From Streptomyces halobius (GTDB taxonomy: Bacteria; Actinomycetota; Actinomycetes; Streptomycetales; Streptomycetaceae): a DNA stretch of 64,000 nucleotides. Made by a program: the position numbers and the translations under genes. The notes beneath the pieces were generated by a model. The model ran no database searches. It saw only the letters and a list, made by a program, of their open reading frames with translations, and was not told the origin of the DNA. This document shows, one piece after another, positions 1-9,056 of the stretch (position 1 is its first letter; every line of letters starts with the position of its first letter). The stretch is taken from the NCBI RefSeq assembly GCF_023277745.1, contig NZ_CP086322.1:4216001-4280000 (forward strand). The letters run 5' to 3'.

Positions 1-133
1 TGTTTGCGTACGAATCAACATGCTCAATCGCGTACGACACCACGCTGGCAGAAGATGTCGTTTCCTTTGGCTGCAAGCGTCGTTCTATGTCGAACACCGC
101 AAGACCGTGTCCTGAAGTGGAGAGGTGACCAAA

Positions 134-379
134 ATGCCAGAACCGAAGACCCGAAGCGTGCCCGCCGAACCGGGACAGCTCATGGTCCGTCCAGGTGCAG
201 ACCTGGAGCTCTGCGGAAGTCGCTGTAGCGCGCACATGCTCATGGCGGAAGCCGACCGGCTCCGCATCGAGATCCGGTCCTCCGAAGACACGATCGCAGG
301 ACTGACGAGCGACCCCGGCGCCGGGGCGGGCGATGAAAGCGCGCCGGACACCAGCGCCAAGAACATCACGGCCGGCTGA
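134..379 (+). CDS. Small hypothetical protein (81 aa)
   Basis: I do not recognise this protein. The ATG at 134 is preferred over the in-frame GTG at 125 because an AGAGG Shine-Dalgarno-like run lies about 8 bases upstream of it. The product has a central CGSRC motif followed by a charged stretch likely to be helical, and an Ala/Gly/Asp-rich tail; no signal peptide or membrane segment is visible. It lies alone, convergent with the LuxR-type regulator to its right, and the sequence gives no direct clue to function. A peptide precursor or a small regulator are possible but unsupported. Confidence 0.4.
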   Translation: MPEPKTRSVPAEPGQLMVRPGADLELCGSRCSAHMLMAEADRLRIEIRSSEDTIAGLTSDPGAGAGDESAPDTSAKNITAG

Positions 380-651
380 GAACCCCGCGACAGGCTGACC
401 CGTAACTACGGAGCCAAGGGAGCGATGGCCATGCAGTTCGCGGTGTTCATGACTCCGCCGGGCATGGTGCTCTTGAGCCCGTCGACCAGGCAGCCCGAGC
501 CTGGGGCAGTGCCATCACTGACCCAACTGGGCGGGAGCCGCCTTCAGCAGCCACGGCACGATGTGGCCGGAGTCCCTCCATCTGCCGGGCCAGTTTCCCC
601 ACCCAACCCCACCCACCCGCGGTTCGGCACCACCGCTGAAAACCGCGCGGA

Positions 652-828
652 ATGGGCCAGCCGACACCGCAACCCATCGGGCCGCTCGCGGACCTCCGCG
701 GGGCATCCGGACGCACCCGCGCCGCCGTCGTTGCCGTCCGCGCCGCCCTCACCGCCGGAGCGGACTCCCGCACCATCGAGGACGGATCCACACAGCGGAA
801 GCAGCAGGGCTCCCCACACCTGTGGTGA
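652..828 (+). CDS. Possible short protein or gene fragment (58 aa)
   Basis: A 58-codon frame beginning at an ATG reads smoothly as protein: its middle part, around PLADLRGASGRTRAAVVAV, has the amphipathic Ala/Arg/Val pattern of a helix rather than the Arg/Pro-rich noise of the other frames. There is no convincing ribosome binding site, so it may be the surviving piece of a larger gene rather than a functional ORF. It sits between the small gene ending at 379 and the regulator ending at 857. Positions 380-651 show nothing else I can support. Confidence 0.25.
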   Translation: MGQPTPQPIGPLADLRGASGRTRAAVVAVRAALTAGADSRTIEDGSTQRKQQGSPHLW

Positions 829-856
829 CGCCCTCCGGCCTGGCCACCACTCGCCT

Positions 857-1927
857 TCACGCCAGCCCCGTGACCTGCAACTTCGAGTGGGAACTGGCCC
901 AGTGGTCATCGAGCAGTCCGGACCGAGCCACCAGATAGCCGAGTTGGGCGCGACTCCTGCTGCCAAGCTCGCGGGCGGCCCTGGCGACGTACTCCTGGCA
1001 GCGCCGGACACTGATGCCGAGCTGCTGCGCCGTGACGGAGTCCGTGTCTCCGGCGACGACATGGCGCAGGATGGCCAGCGTCAATTCGTCCGATATCTGC
1101 GCGGTCAGCTCATCCCTTCCGGGCAATGTGAAAGGGGTGGCGCGCAGCCAGTCGCGTTCGAAGAGCATTGTCAAAAACGCAACTATCCCCGGCGATCTGA
1201 TCTCCAACGCCGCGGCTTCGCCAGCTGCGGCAGGAATGAAGGCGCACTCGCCGTCGAAAACGAGGAGCCAGGAGACGCTCTCATCGAGGGTGCGGACTTC
1301 TCCGCCCAGCTCCTGAACATCTCGTACATGACAGCGAACGATCTGGTCGGCGCGGGCCGAATGCTGATAGAGGCTGCGCAGACCCACCCCCCGCTCCAGC
1401 ATTTCCTGGAAGTCAAGCAGTGCCGCCTCCGGCAGATCGCCCGGCAATGAGCTGGCCGGCTGCACGCTGACAACGTTGCCTGCACACCGCTGTGCCGCGT
1501 CCGTGACGGCGTAACCGATGTCCGTCGGGCCGGAATGCCTGAGCAGCCAACCTTCCTCTGTGCTCTGAGCACGTCGATACGCTTCTTTGGCCGGGATCAA
1601 CTCGGTGCGCAGCTGATTTACCTGACGCAACGACAACTCCGCCTGATCGAGAAGTTGAGACACCAGGGTTTTCTCGACAACTTCCGGATCATTCGGGCGC
1701 AGCTGACGGTCGTTCGTCTGCGCTGTGCACAGCAGGCCATGCTTGCGAAGCCGGTCGATCGCGGAACGGAACTTGAGGGGGCCTGCATTGGTGCCACCGC
1801 GACTCGCCTGACGCATCCAGTCCGCCAGTGAGGTGCCCGTCGGCTCCAACAAGGCGCGGTAGATGAGGAAGTCCGACGGTTCCGGTGGTGGAGAGTCGTT
1901 ACGCGTTCGCTCTGCTGTTCCACCCAT
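857..1927 (-). CDS. LuxR-type transcriptional regulator with TrmB-like N-terminus
   Basis: The 356-aa product ends in a LuxR/GerE-type helix-turn-helix at roughly residues 285-340, including VTAQQLGISVRRCQEYV. The N-terminus (about residues 20-68) resembles a winged helix of the TrmB type, and the middle (about 170-265) is the acidic sensor-like domain usual in this actinobacterial family. The ATG at 1927 follows a G-rich ribosome binding site. It is divergent from the 2164-8750 operon across 236 bp, so it is the obvious candidate to control that operon; this is inference from position. The ligand is unknown. Confidence 0.8.
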   Translation of the reverse strand: MGGTAERTRNDSPPPEPSDFLIYRALLEPTGTSLADWMRQASRGGTNAGPLKFRSAIDRLRKHGLLCTAQTNDRQLRPNDPEVVEKTLVSQLLDQAELSLRQVNQLRTELIPAKEAYRRAQSTEEGWLLRHSGPTDIGYAVTDAAQRCAGNVVSVQPASSLPGDLPEAALLDFQEMLERGVGLRSLYQHSARADQIVRCHVRDVQELGGEVRTLDESVSWLLVFDGECAFIPAAAGEAAALEIRSPGIVAFLTMLFERDWLRATPFTLPGRDELTAQISDELTLAILRHVVAGDTDSVTAQQLGISVRRCQEYVARAARELGSRSRAQLGYLVARSGLLDDHWASSHSKLQVTGLA

Positions 1928-2163
1928 CAGGCCCCCCGTTCGTGTTCACGCATCGCGCGTTCCCGTACCACTGCTGACCTTGCCTGCGGAGTTGACGACG
2001 CGGCAAGATCATTGACGTTTTCCTGCCGCGACATCTCCGGGCAAAATGGCGTAGATGCAAGGGAGATGAAGCGGTGAGAAGAGTCTCATTCCCCATCAAG
2101 CCACAGCTCGGCCAGAAGTGACCCCCCAGAAATACGTACGGCACTCGGTTAGAGGAATAAATC
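1928..2163. promoter_or_regulatory. Divergent promoter region
   Basis: This 236-bp gap separates the divergent regulator and the dioxygenase operon and must hold both promoters. A GAGGA ribosome binding site about 8 bases before the GTG at 2164 is visible. I see no unambiguous -35/-10 pair or operator palindrome. Confidence 0.4.
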
Positions 2164-2910
2164 GTGACATCGCAGGCAATGGACCCGCAGCAGACTCCGC
2201 GTATCGACAACTACCCTTCAGCCCCGTACCAGTACTTTCCGGCAACAGATTTGAAGCAGGATCTGGCAGCACACTCAGATGAACAGCTGAAGCTCTTCCT
2301 GGAGTCCTGGGAGAATCTGCCGGTCGACGCCTATATGAAGGACGGTGCAGATTACCGGCGGCGGCGCTACGGTTCCTTCCACTTCTCGGACGGGGAACTC
2401 GTGGCGGATCCGCCCGGTGCATTCCATCAGACCGAGCAGATCAACTCCCTACACGGAGGCATTGACCGTCATTTTCCGCCACTGACGGAAAGCACCCTGG
2501 AAGCAGGTGTGTTGCAATCCCTCATCCGGTTCTTCATGAAGCGCCTTCCCGGCGAGTTCGATCCCACCACCAGCGGTGTCGGCGTTCACCAGATACGCAT
2601 CACGGCGACCCGCGACGCGAAGGGGCTCCCCGCTCCTGAGGGCGTGCATGAGGACGGCCATCACTACGTGGCCCAGGTCCTGATGCGCCGCACCGACGTC
2701 GACGGCGGCGAGTCGCAGCTGTTCGACCGTGACCACCAGCCGCTCTACCGGACCACGCTGCTCGATGAGTTCGAGGCCGTCGTGATCGACGACCGCCGGG
2801 TCTTCCACGGCGTCTCCGCCATCCGTCCGGCGGCCGGGGTCCGCCAGGGCGTGCGCGACATGCTGCTGATCGACTACTTCCCCCTCCAGGGCCGCGACGC
2901 CGGCGCCTGA
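2164..2910 (+). CDS. 2OG-Fe(II) dioxygenase, isoleucine-4-hydroxylase (IDO) family
   Basis: The 248-aa length and layout match the 2OG-Fe_Oxy_2 family, whose characterised member is Bacillus L-isoleucine 4-hydroxylase. The iron-binding triad is visible as H162-E-D164 in the HEDGHH segment and a distal H215 in RVFHGVS; an Arg near residue 227 or 231 (GVRQGVRD) is placed to bind the carboxylate of 2-oxoglutarate. Expected chemistry is hydroxylation of a free aliphatic amino acid with release of succinate and CO2. The GTG start has a GAGGA site. It is the first gene of a five-gene operon. The exact substrate cannot be read from the sequence. Confidence 0.85.
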   Translation: MTSQAMDPQQTPRIDNYPSAPYQYFPATDLKQDLAAHSDEQLKLFLESWENLPVDAYMKDGADYRRRRYGSFHFSDGELVADPPGAFHQTEQINSLHGGIDRHFPPLTESTLEAGVLQSLIRFFMKRLPGEFDPTTSGVGVHQIRITATRDAKGLPAPEGVHEDGHHYVAQVLMRRTDVDGGESQLFDRDHQPLYRTTLLDEFEAVVIDDRRVFHGVSAIRPAAGVRQGVRDMLLIDYFPLQGRDAGA

Positions 2911-3057
2911 CCAGCACACGACGCCGCCTCCGGCCCAGGCACGCCGTACAGCCGGGGCCTGTTGCCGGGCCGGAGCGGCCACGGCTGCGCACGGCGCCTC
3001 CCGCCGCCACTGATGTCCACCGCCAGGTGGAGCACCTCCCCCCACCCGAAAGACTCC

Positions 3058-5949
3058 ATGAACGACTTCACCAGGCACCTCCTGTCACGCCTGCCTGCCG
3101 CCCGCACCGATGTGGGGACGCGCACCGCCTATTCCTCCGACGCGTCGATCTACCGCGCCGTACCCACCGCGGTCTTCGAGCCGCACGACGCGGACGAGGC
3201 GGCCACCGCCGTAGCGATCGCCGTCGAGCACGAAGTCGGCGTCACCTGCCGGGGCGGCGGAACCTCCATCGCCGGCAACTCCATCGGCGCGGGCCTGATC
3301 CTGGACTTCTCCCGGCACATGAACCGGATCGTCTCCCTGGACGCGGAGGCCGCCACGGCCAGCGTCCAGCCCGGCGTCGTGCTGGGAACCCTGCGGGACC
3401 GGGCGGCCGAACACGGACTGACGGTCGGCCCCGACCCCTCCACGTACTCCCGCTGCACACTCGGCGGAATGCTCGGCAATCACGCTTGTGGACCGCACTC
3501 CGTGCAGTGGGGCACCACCGCCGACATCACCGAGCGGGTCGACCTGCTCCTCAGCGACGGCCGCCGGCTCAGCGCCTCCTCCGGCACCAGCGGCGACGCA
3601 CAGATAGACAAGCAGCTGCGGCAGCTGCGCGATCGGCACCTCGCGCCGCTCCGGACCGAACTGGGCCGATTCGGCCGCCAGGTGTCGGGATACGGACTCA
3701 ACGCACTACTGCCCGAGAACGGCTTCCACGTGGCGCGTTCCCTGGTTGGCAGCGAAGGCACCTGCGGCGTGCTGCTCGGCGCCCAGATCCGCCTCACCCC
3801 GATCCCTCCGGCCCGGGCCCTGCTGGTCCTCGGCTTCCCCGACGTCTACACCGCCGCCGACTGCGCGCCCACGCTGGCCAAGGCGGGGGCGCTCACCGTC
3901 GAGGGCCTGGACGACGCGCTGGTCGACGCGCTCCGCTCCCGCCCCGGCCACTCCCCGGGCATCGAGTTGCTGCCGCGCGGCGCAGCGTGGCTGTACTGCG
4001 AGATCGAAGGGCCGGACGAATCGGCCGCGGTGGCCAACGCCCAGCAGCTCGCCCAGGAGACCGGCGTCCCCAGCTTCGTCACCGCCGACGCGGTCCAGAC
4101 CGCGGCCATCTGGTCCATCCGCCGCAACGGCGCGGGCATCGCGACCCGCATGGCCGACGGACGGCAGGCATGGCCCGGCTGGGAGGACTCGGCCGTACCA
4201 CCAGAACGGCTGTCCGGATATCTGCGGGACCTGCACGCGCTGATGGCCGAGCACAAGCGCAGCGGGACGATCACCGGCCACTTCGGCGAAGGCTGTCTGC
4301 ACGTACGGATCGACTGGGAACTCGGTACGGAGAAGGGCGTATCCGGCTACCGCGACTTCATCACCGCCGCCGGTGACCTCGTTGTCGCCCACGGCGGTTG
4401 CGCCTCCGGTGAGCACGGCGACGGCCGCGCCCGCTCCGAGCTGCTCGCGCGTACGTACTCGCCGGAACTCCTCGGTGCCTTCGGCGCGTTCAAGGAGATC
4501 TGGGACCCCAAGGGGTTGCTCAATCCGGGCATCCTCGTCGACCCGGTCCCCTTCGACGCCGACATCCGCCCGGGGCCCGGCCGGGACCGCCAGGAGCTCC
4601 CGCTGATCCAGCGATTCGGCGCCGACCAGGGCTCGCTGACCAACGCGGTGCACCGCTGCACCGGCGTCGGCACCTGCCGCAACGCCACAGGGCCGATGTG
4701 CCCCTCGTACCAAGTCACCAGGGACGAGGTGCACTCCACCCGAGGCCGTGCACGGGTGCTGAGTGAGATGCTACGTGGGGACACCGTCCCCGACGGCTGG
4801 CGCTCCACCGAGGTGCGGGACGCGCTCGACCTGTGTTTCTCCTGCAAGGCATGCAAGAGCGAGTGCTCGGTCAACGTGGACATGGCCGCGTACAAGGCGG
4901 AGTTCCTGCACCGCCACTACCGCAACCGGCTGCGCCCGCGCGCCCACTACACCCTCGGCTGGCTGCCGCTGCTGGCCCGGATGGCCTCCGTTGCCCCCCA
5001 GATCGCCAACCGGCTGACGGCCAAGGAGGCGCTGGCCAAGCGGATGAGCGCGCTGGCCGGTCTTGAGCCGCGCAGACCGCTGGTGGATCTGCCGCACCGC
5101 ACGTTCCGGCAGTGGTTCAACAGCCGTACGCCAGCGGCCGAAGCGGGTGAGTCCGGCACGGTCGTGTTGTGGCCGGACACCTTCAGCAACTTCCTCGACC
5201 CGCGAGGAGCACGGGCGGCCACCCAGGTACTCGAAGCACTCGGATACGAAGTGGTGCTCCCCGGCGGCCCCGTGTGCTGCGGGCTCACCTGGCACTCCAC
5301 CGGCCAGCTCAAGACTGCGCGGGCGGTGCTGAGCCGCTCGGTGCGCTCCCTGGAGAAGCACCTCGACGCGGGCAGGACCGTCATCGGCCTTGAGCCCTCC
5401 TGCACCCAGACCCTGCGCGAGGACGCGGCCGAGCTGCTGCCGGACTCCCCCGCCGTACGGAAACTGTCCGGGCAGGTCCGCACCCTCGCCGAGCTGGTGG
5501 CCGATCATCAGGGCCGCTGGCCGTTCGGGCGGCTGGAACAGGACGCCGTGATGCAGCCGCACTGCCACCAGGAAGCAGGGCACGGGCACCGGCCCGAGAC
5601 CGAGGTGTTCGAGCGGCTCGGCGTCAGCGCCGACGTGGTCTCCTCCGGCTGCTGCGGGATGGCGGGCAACTTCGGTTACGAACCGGGCCACTGGGAGGTC
5701 TCCCAGGCGGCGGCCGAGCGGGAGCTCTACCCGAAACTGCGCGCGGCCGAGCCGGACACCGCCGTGCTGGCCGACGGCTTCTCCTGCCGTACCCAGATTT
5801 CCCAGGGGGAAGGCAGCCGCCGCCCCGAACACCTGGCGGAGCTCCTGCTGCGCGCCCTCCCAGAAAACCACCGAGCCCAGAACCAGAGTCCCCGGGGCGC
5901 TCAGCCCTGCCAGAACAGCCAGAGCGGAAACGGCACATGCGCATCGTAA
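3058..5949 (+). CDS. FAD-binding and Fe-S-binding 2-hydroxyacid dehydrogenase
   Basis: The 963-aa fusion has an N-terminal FAD_binding_4 domain (GGGTSIAGNS at about residues 62-71), the FAD-oxidase C-terminal domain, two 4Fe-4S clusters (CTGVGTC plus MCP near 534-548, and CFSCKACKSEC near 591-601), and two CCG motifs (GPVCCGLTW near 740, SGCCGMAGN near 863). This is the layout of D-2-hydroxyglutarate and D-lactate dehydrogenases such as E. coli YdiJ, which pass electrons from a 2-hydroxyacid to a membrane or flavoprotein acceptor. The frame is open upstream to 2962, but MNDF at 3058 begins the family-like sequence. Its end overlaps the next start by 13 bases. The substrate is probably set by the neighbouring enzymes. 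Confidence 0.88.
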   Translation: MNDFTRHLLSRLPAARTDVGTRTAYSSDASIYRAVPTAVFEPHDADEAATAVAIAVEHEVGVTCRGGGTSIAGNSIGAGLILDFSRHMNRIVSLDAEAATASVQPGVVLGTLRDRAAEHGLTVGPDPSTYSRCTLGGMLGNHACGPHSVQWGTTADITERVDLLLSDGRRLSASSGTSGDAQIDKQLRQLRDRHLAPLRTELGRFGRQVSGYGLNALLPENGFHVARSLVGSEGTCGVLLGAQIRLTPIPPARALLVLGFPDVYTAADCAPTLAKAGALTVEGLDDALVDALRSRPGHSPGIELLPRGAAWLYCEIEGPDESAAVANAQQLAQETGVPSFVTADAVQTAAIWSIRRNGAGIATRMADGRQAWPGWEDSAVPPERLSGYLRDLHALMAEHKRSGTITGHFGEGCLHVRIDWELGTEKGVSGYRDFITAAGDLVVAHGGCASGEHGDGRARSELLARTYSPELLGAFGAFKEIWDPKGLLNPGILVDPVPFDADIRPGPGRDRQELPLIQRFGADQGSLTNAVHRCTGVGTCRNATGPMCPSYQVTRDEVHSTRGRARVLSEMLRGDTVPDGWRSTEVRDALDLCFSCKACKSECSVNVDMAAYKAEFLHRHYRNRLRPRAHYTLGWLPLLARMASVAPQIANRLTAKEALAKRMSALAGLEPRRPLVDLPHRTFRQWFNSRTPAAEAGESGTVVLWPDTFSNFLDPRGARAATQVLEALGYEVVLPGGPVCCGLTWHSTGQLKTARAVLSRSVRSLEKHLDAGRTVIGLEPSCTQTLREDAAELLPDSPAVRKLSGQVRTLAELVADHQGRWPFGRLEQDAVMQPHCHQEAGHGHRPETEVFERLGVSADVVSSGCCGMAGNFGYEPGHWEVSQAAAERELYPKLRAAEPDTAVLADGFSCRTQISQGEGSRRPEHLAELLLRALPENHRAQNQSPRGAQPCQNSQSGNGTCAS

Positions 5950-6695
5950 GGTTTAAGAAGGCAGAGACGGTCCGTTACGGAATTCTCCTGGGCAATGAGG
6001 TGGCGCCCCTCATCAACGGCCCGTTCGGGCTGCTCGACATCCCCGACGACGCACCCCGGTTCCCGTTGCCCGAAGTCCAATTGCTCAGCCCCGTCACCCC
6101 GGGAAAAGTTCTCGCGGTGGGGCGGAACTACGCGGCGCACGCCGCGGAACTCGGCAATGACGTGCCCGAAGAACCGCTCGTGTTCCTCAAGCCGGGCAGC
6201 AGCGTCATCGGCCCGGGCGAGAACATCGTCAAGCCGCCATACACCAAGGAACTCCACCACGAAGCGGAGCTCGCCGTAGTCATCGGTCGGCGCTGCAAGG
6301 AACTGACGCCGGGCCAGGTGCCCGCCCACATTCTCGGCTACACCTGCGCCAATGACATCACGGCACGCGATCTGCAGGGCCCCGACCGGCAGTGGTGGCG
6401 CGCCAAGGGCTCGGACACCTTCTGCCCGCTCGGCCCCTGGGTGGAGACCGAGCTGGACCCCGCCGCGCTGTCCGTACGGACCGAGGTCGACGGAGAGACC
6501 CGGCAGGACGGCAGCACCGCGCAGATGGTGCACACTGTCGCGATGTTGATCAGTCATATCAGCGCGGCCATGACCCTGGACCCCGGCGACGTGATCCTCA
6601 CCGGCACACCTGCGGGCGTTGGTCCGCTGCACCCGGGCGACCAGGTCACCGTCTCCGTCGAAGGTATCGGTGACCTCACCAACCGCATCATCTGA
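5937..6695 (+). CDS. Fumarylacetoacetate hydrolase (FAH) family protein
   Basis: At 252 aa this is a minimal FAH-fold enzyme of the acylpyruvase / HpaG-isomerase type. The metal site is visible: E109 and E111 in LHHEAELAVVIG and D140 in GYTCANDITARD, with the family signature GRNYAAHAAE at 62-71. Such enzymes cleave C-C bonds of 2,4-dioxo acids or isomerise related enols. The ATG lies inside the end of the dehydrogenase gene, so translation is probably coupled. In this operon a 2,4-diketo acid made from the hydroxylated amino acid would be a logical substrate, which is inference. Confidence 0.9.
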   Translation: MRIVRFKKAETVRYGILLGNEVAPLINGPFGLLDIPDDAPRFPLPEVQLLSPVTPGKVLAVGRNYAAHAAELGNDVPEEPLVFLKPGSSVIGPGENIVKPPYTKELHHEAELAVVIGRRCKELTPGQVPAHILGYTCANDITARDLQGPDRQWWRAKGSDTFCPLGPWVETELDPAALSVRTEVDGETRQDGSTAQMVHTVAMLISHISAAMTLDPGDVILTGTPAGVGPLHPGDQVTVSVEGIGDLTNRII

Positions 6696-6715
6696 CCCCC
6701 CGGAGCCCCCTTCAC

Positions 6716-7438
6716 ATGATGACCATCCTCGGCGCGTTCCTGATCCTGGCCGTCGCCTCCATCGTCCGCACCACCGCGGGGTTCGGCTTCTCGCTCGTTG
6801 CCGTCCCCCCACTGGCCCTGCTCATCGATCCGGCCAGCGCGGTCATTGTCGCCGGAATCATGGCCGCCCCGCTCAGCCTGTGGATAGCCATCCGCGACTG
6901 GCGCCACATCGACCGCCGCATCACGCTCGTCACCCTTGCCGCCGGCCTGGTGGGAGTGCCTTTCGGGGTGTGGCTGCTGGCCACGCTCCCGTCCGAGGTG
7001 CTGATGCTCACCATCACCGCCGTCGTCCTCCTGGGCACCTTCATCGTCTGGCGGAGGACGACCCTGAAGGGCGGTATAGCGACCATCGTCGGCGTGGCCA
7101 TGTTCTCCGGCGCGTCCTTCGCCTCCACGGGAATCGACGGCCCGCCCATGGTCGCGGCGCTGCACAGCATGAAGCTGGAGCCCCGCGTCCAGCGGGCCAC
7201 GCTGGGCGTGGTGTTCTCCGGAACCAGCCTGTTCGCACTGGCGGGTTACGGAGTGAGCGGTCAACTCAACGCCACCGTCGGACAGACGCTGCTGGCCGGA
7301 ATCCCCGCGTTCGTCGTCGGCATTCTCGCCGGGGAGAAGATTTTCAGCAGGCTGAACGCCGAATGGTTCCGCCGGGTCATTCTCGGACTGCTGGTCGTCA
7401 GTTCCGTATCGGTGGTACTCCGCGTAGCCACGGCATAA
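6716..7438 (+). CDS. TSUP (TauE/SafE) family anion transporter
   Basis: A 240-aa hydrophobic protein with about eight predicted membrane segments in two similar halves, and the family's TAGFGFSL motif near residues 19-26. TSUP proteins move small organosulfur or carboxylate anions such as sulfoacetate, sulfite and glyoxylate. The start lies 20 bases after the FAH gene, so it belongs to the same operon and probably imports the substrate or exports a product. Two adjacent ATGs at 6716 and 6719 are equally possible starts. Confidence 0.85.
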   Translation: MMTILGAFLILAVASIVRTTAGFGFSLVAVPPLALLIDPASAVIVAGIMAAPLSLWIAIRDWRHIDRRITLVTLAAGLVGVPFGVWLLATLPSEVLMLTITAVVLLGTFIVWRRTTLKGGIATIVGVAMFSGASFASTGIDGPPMVAALHSMKLEPRVQRATLGVVFSGTSLFALAGYGVSGQLNATVGQTLLAGIPAFVVGILAGEKIFSRLNAEWFRRVILGLLVVSSVSVVLRVATA

Positions 7439-7475
7439 CGATCGCACCAGAGAACTCCCCAGGAAAGGATCCTCA

Positions 7476-8750
7476 ATGACCGCCCCCGCCCCCGCCCCCG
7501 CCGACATCTTCGCAAAACGGGAGTCGGAAGTCCGCAGCTACTGCCGCAACTGGCCGGCCGCCTTCGACACCGCCCAGGGCGCCCGTATCCACGACAGGGA
7601 TGGCCGTTCCTGGCTGGACTTCTTCGCGGGCGCTGGATCACTCAACTACGGGCACAACAATCCGGCCCTGAAGCAGGCCCTGATCGACTACATATCCAGG
7701 GACGGCGTCACCCTCGGCCTCGACATGCACACCGAGGCGAAGCGGATGTTCCTGGAGTCGTTCGAGCGGCGGATACTGCAGCCGCGGAACATGGACCACA
7801 AGATGATGTTCACCGGGCCCACCGGCACGAACGCCGTGGAAGCCGCACTGAAACTGGCCCGCAAGGCCAAGGGCCGACAGTCCGTGGTCTCCTTCACCAA
7901 CGCCTTCCACGGCATGTCACTCGGCTCACTGGCCGTGACGGGCAATGCGTTCAAGCGGGCCGGCGCGGGCATCCCCCTCGTGCACGGCACTCCGATGCCG
8001 TACGACGACTATCTGGACGGGAAGACTCCGGACTTCCTGTGGTTCGAGCGGCTGCTGGAGGGCAGCGGCTCCGGGCTCAACCGCCCGGCAGCCGTCATCG
8101 TGGAGACAGTCCAGGGCGAGGGCGGCGTGAACGTCGCCCGCGCCGAGTGGCTGCGGGCACTCGCGGAGCTCTGCAAGCGGCACGACATCCTGCTGATCGT
8201 CGACGACATCCAGATGGGCTGCGGCCGCACCGGCGCCTTCTTCTCCTTCGAAGAAGCAGGCATTGAACCGGACATCATCACCCTCTCCAAGTCCATCGGC
8301 GGCTACGGCCTTCCCATGGCGCTCACCCTGTTCAGGCCGGAGCTGGACATCTGGGAGCCCGCCGAGCACAACGGCACCTTCCGCGGGAACAACCCCGCGT
8401 TCGTCACCGCCACCGCGGCGCTGGACACCTACTGGTCCGACGACCGGCTGACCAAGCAGACGCTGACCCACGCCGAACGGGTCGAGGCCGCACTCGCCGC
8501 CATCTGTGCCGAACACCAGGATGCGGGGGCGCGATACCGGGGCCGCGGCCTCGTCTGGGGCCTCACCTTCGCTGACAAGGAGCGGGCCGCGGCAGTGTGC
8601 GCCCGCGCCTACGACCTCGGCCTGCTCCTGGAAACCTCCGGCGCGGAAAGCGAGGTGGTCAAGCTGCTCCCACCCCTGACCATCACCCCGGACGAGCTGG
8701 ACGAGGGCCTGGCCATCCTGACCCGCGCGGTAGCGGAGTCCGCGTCATAG
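7476..8750 (+). CDS. Class III PLP aminotransferase, EctB-like (diaminobutyrate--2-oxoglutarate type)
   Basis: The 424-aa protein has the class III aminotransferase fold. FTGPTGTNAVEAALKLAR (about 109-126) forms the phosphate-binding region, IVDDIQMGCGRTG carries the PLP-ring aspartate, and K272 in TLSKSIGG is the Schiff-base lysine. Overall it resembles diaminobutyrate-2-oxoglutarate transaminases such as EctB, but no ectA or ectC lies nearby, so ectoine synthesis is unlikely. An AAGGA site precedes the ATG. It closes the operon and is followed by a strong terminator. The likely role is moving an amino group to or from the hydroxylated amino acid or its keto acid. Confidence 0.88.
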   Translation: MTAPAPAPADIFAKRESEVRSYCRNWPAAFDTAQGARIHDRDGRSWLDFFAGAGSLNYGHNNPALKQALIDYISRDGVTLGLDMHTEAKRMFLESFERRILQPRNMDHKMMFTGPTGTNAVEAALKLARKAKGRQSVVSFTNAFHGMSLGSLAVTGNAFKRAGAGIPLVHGTPMPYDDYLDGKTPDFLWFERLLEGSGSGLNRPAAVIVETVQGEGGVNVARAEWLRALAELCKRHDILLIVDDIQMGCGRTGAFFSFEEAGIEPDIITLSKSIGGYGLPMALTLFRPELDIWEPAEHNGTFRGNNPAFVTATAALDTYWSDDRLTKQTLTHAERVEAALAAICAEHQDAGARYRGRGLVWGLTFADKERAAAVCARAYDLGLLLETSGAESEVVKLLPPLTITPDELDEGLAILTRAVAESAS

Positions 8751-8814
8751 GGCTCCGTGGCTGATGGCGCTTGCCCACGGGAGCGGAACCAGGCGGCCGT
8801 GAGCCGACCGCGCG

Positions 8815-8846
8815 AGGGGCTGGGGTAACACCATTCCCCAGCCCCT
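8815..8846 (+). terminator. Hairpin terminator of the dioxygenase operon
   Basis: A perfect 11-bp stem (AGGGGCTGGGG at 8815-8825 with its complement at 8836-8846) encloses a 10-base loop, 65 bases after the aminotransferase stop codon. There is no real U tract, as is common in Streptomyces. Confidence 0.8.
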
Positions 8847-9056
8847 TGCGACACACCGCATCACAGAGTCCTCGCAAAGCGTTCCGGATCTGGGAGCACA
8901 CCAGTTCGGTAGCGTCCGATTCGTCGGCGTTGGTGTCGGTCACGACCAGGACGAGAACCCCGATCGTGGAGGAGCATCTGAGCAAGGTGCTGAACGAGCT
9001 CGCCTCCTAGCGAGGTGCGTACGGACTCATGTGCGCAGCCGGGGACCTGTCGGCCG

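Noticed and set aside
425..1450. Long plus-strand open frame overlapping the LuxR-type regulator
   Set aside because: It is antisense to a clear HTH protein, its translation is Pro/Ser/Arg-rich with no domain, and it lacks a ribosome site. It is a shadow of high-GC coding sequence.
7476..8750. Ectoine biosynthesis locus, suggested by the EctB-like aminotransferase
   Set aside because: No ectA, ectC or ectD-like genes are nearby, and the 2OG oxygenase belongs to the IDO family, not the PhyH-type ectoine hydroxylase family.
8771..9010. 79-codon plus-strand frame after the aminotransferase
   Set aside because: The start lies before the operon terminator, the hairpin falls inside it, and the composition is not protein-like except for the last 15 residues.
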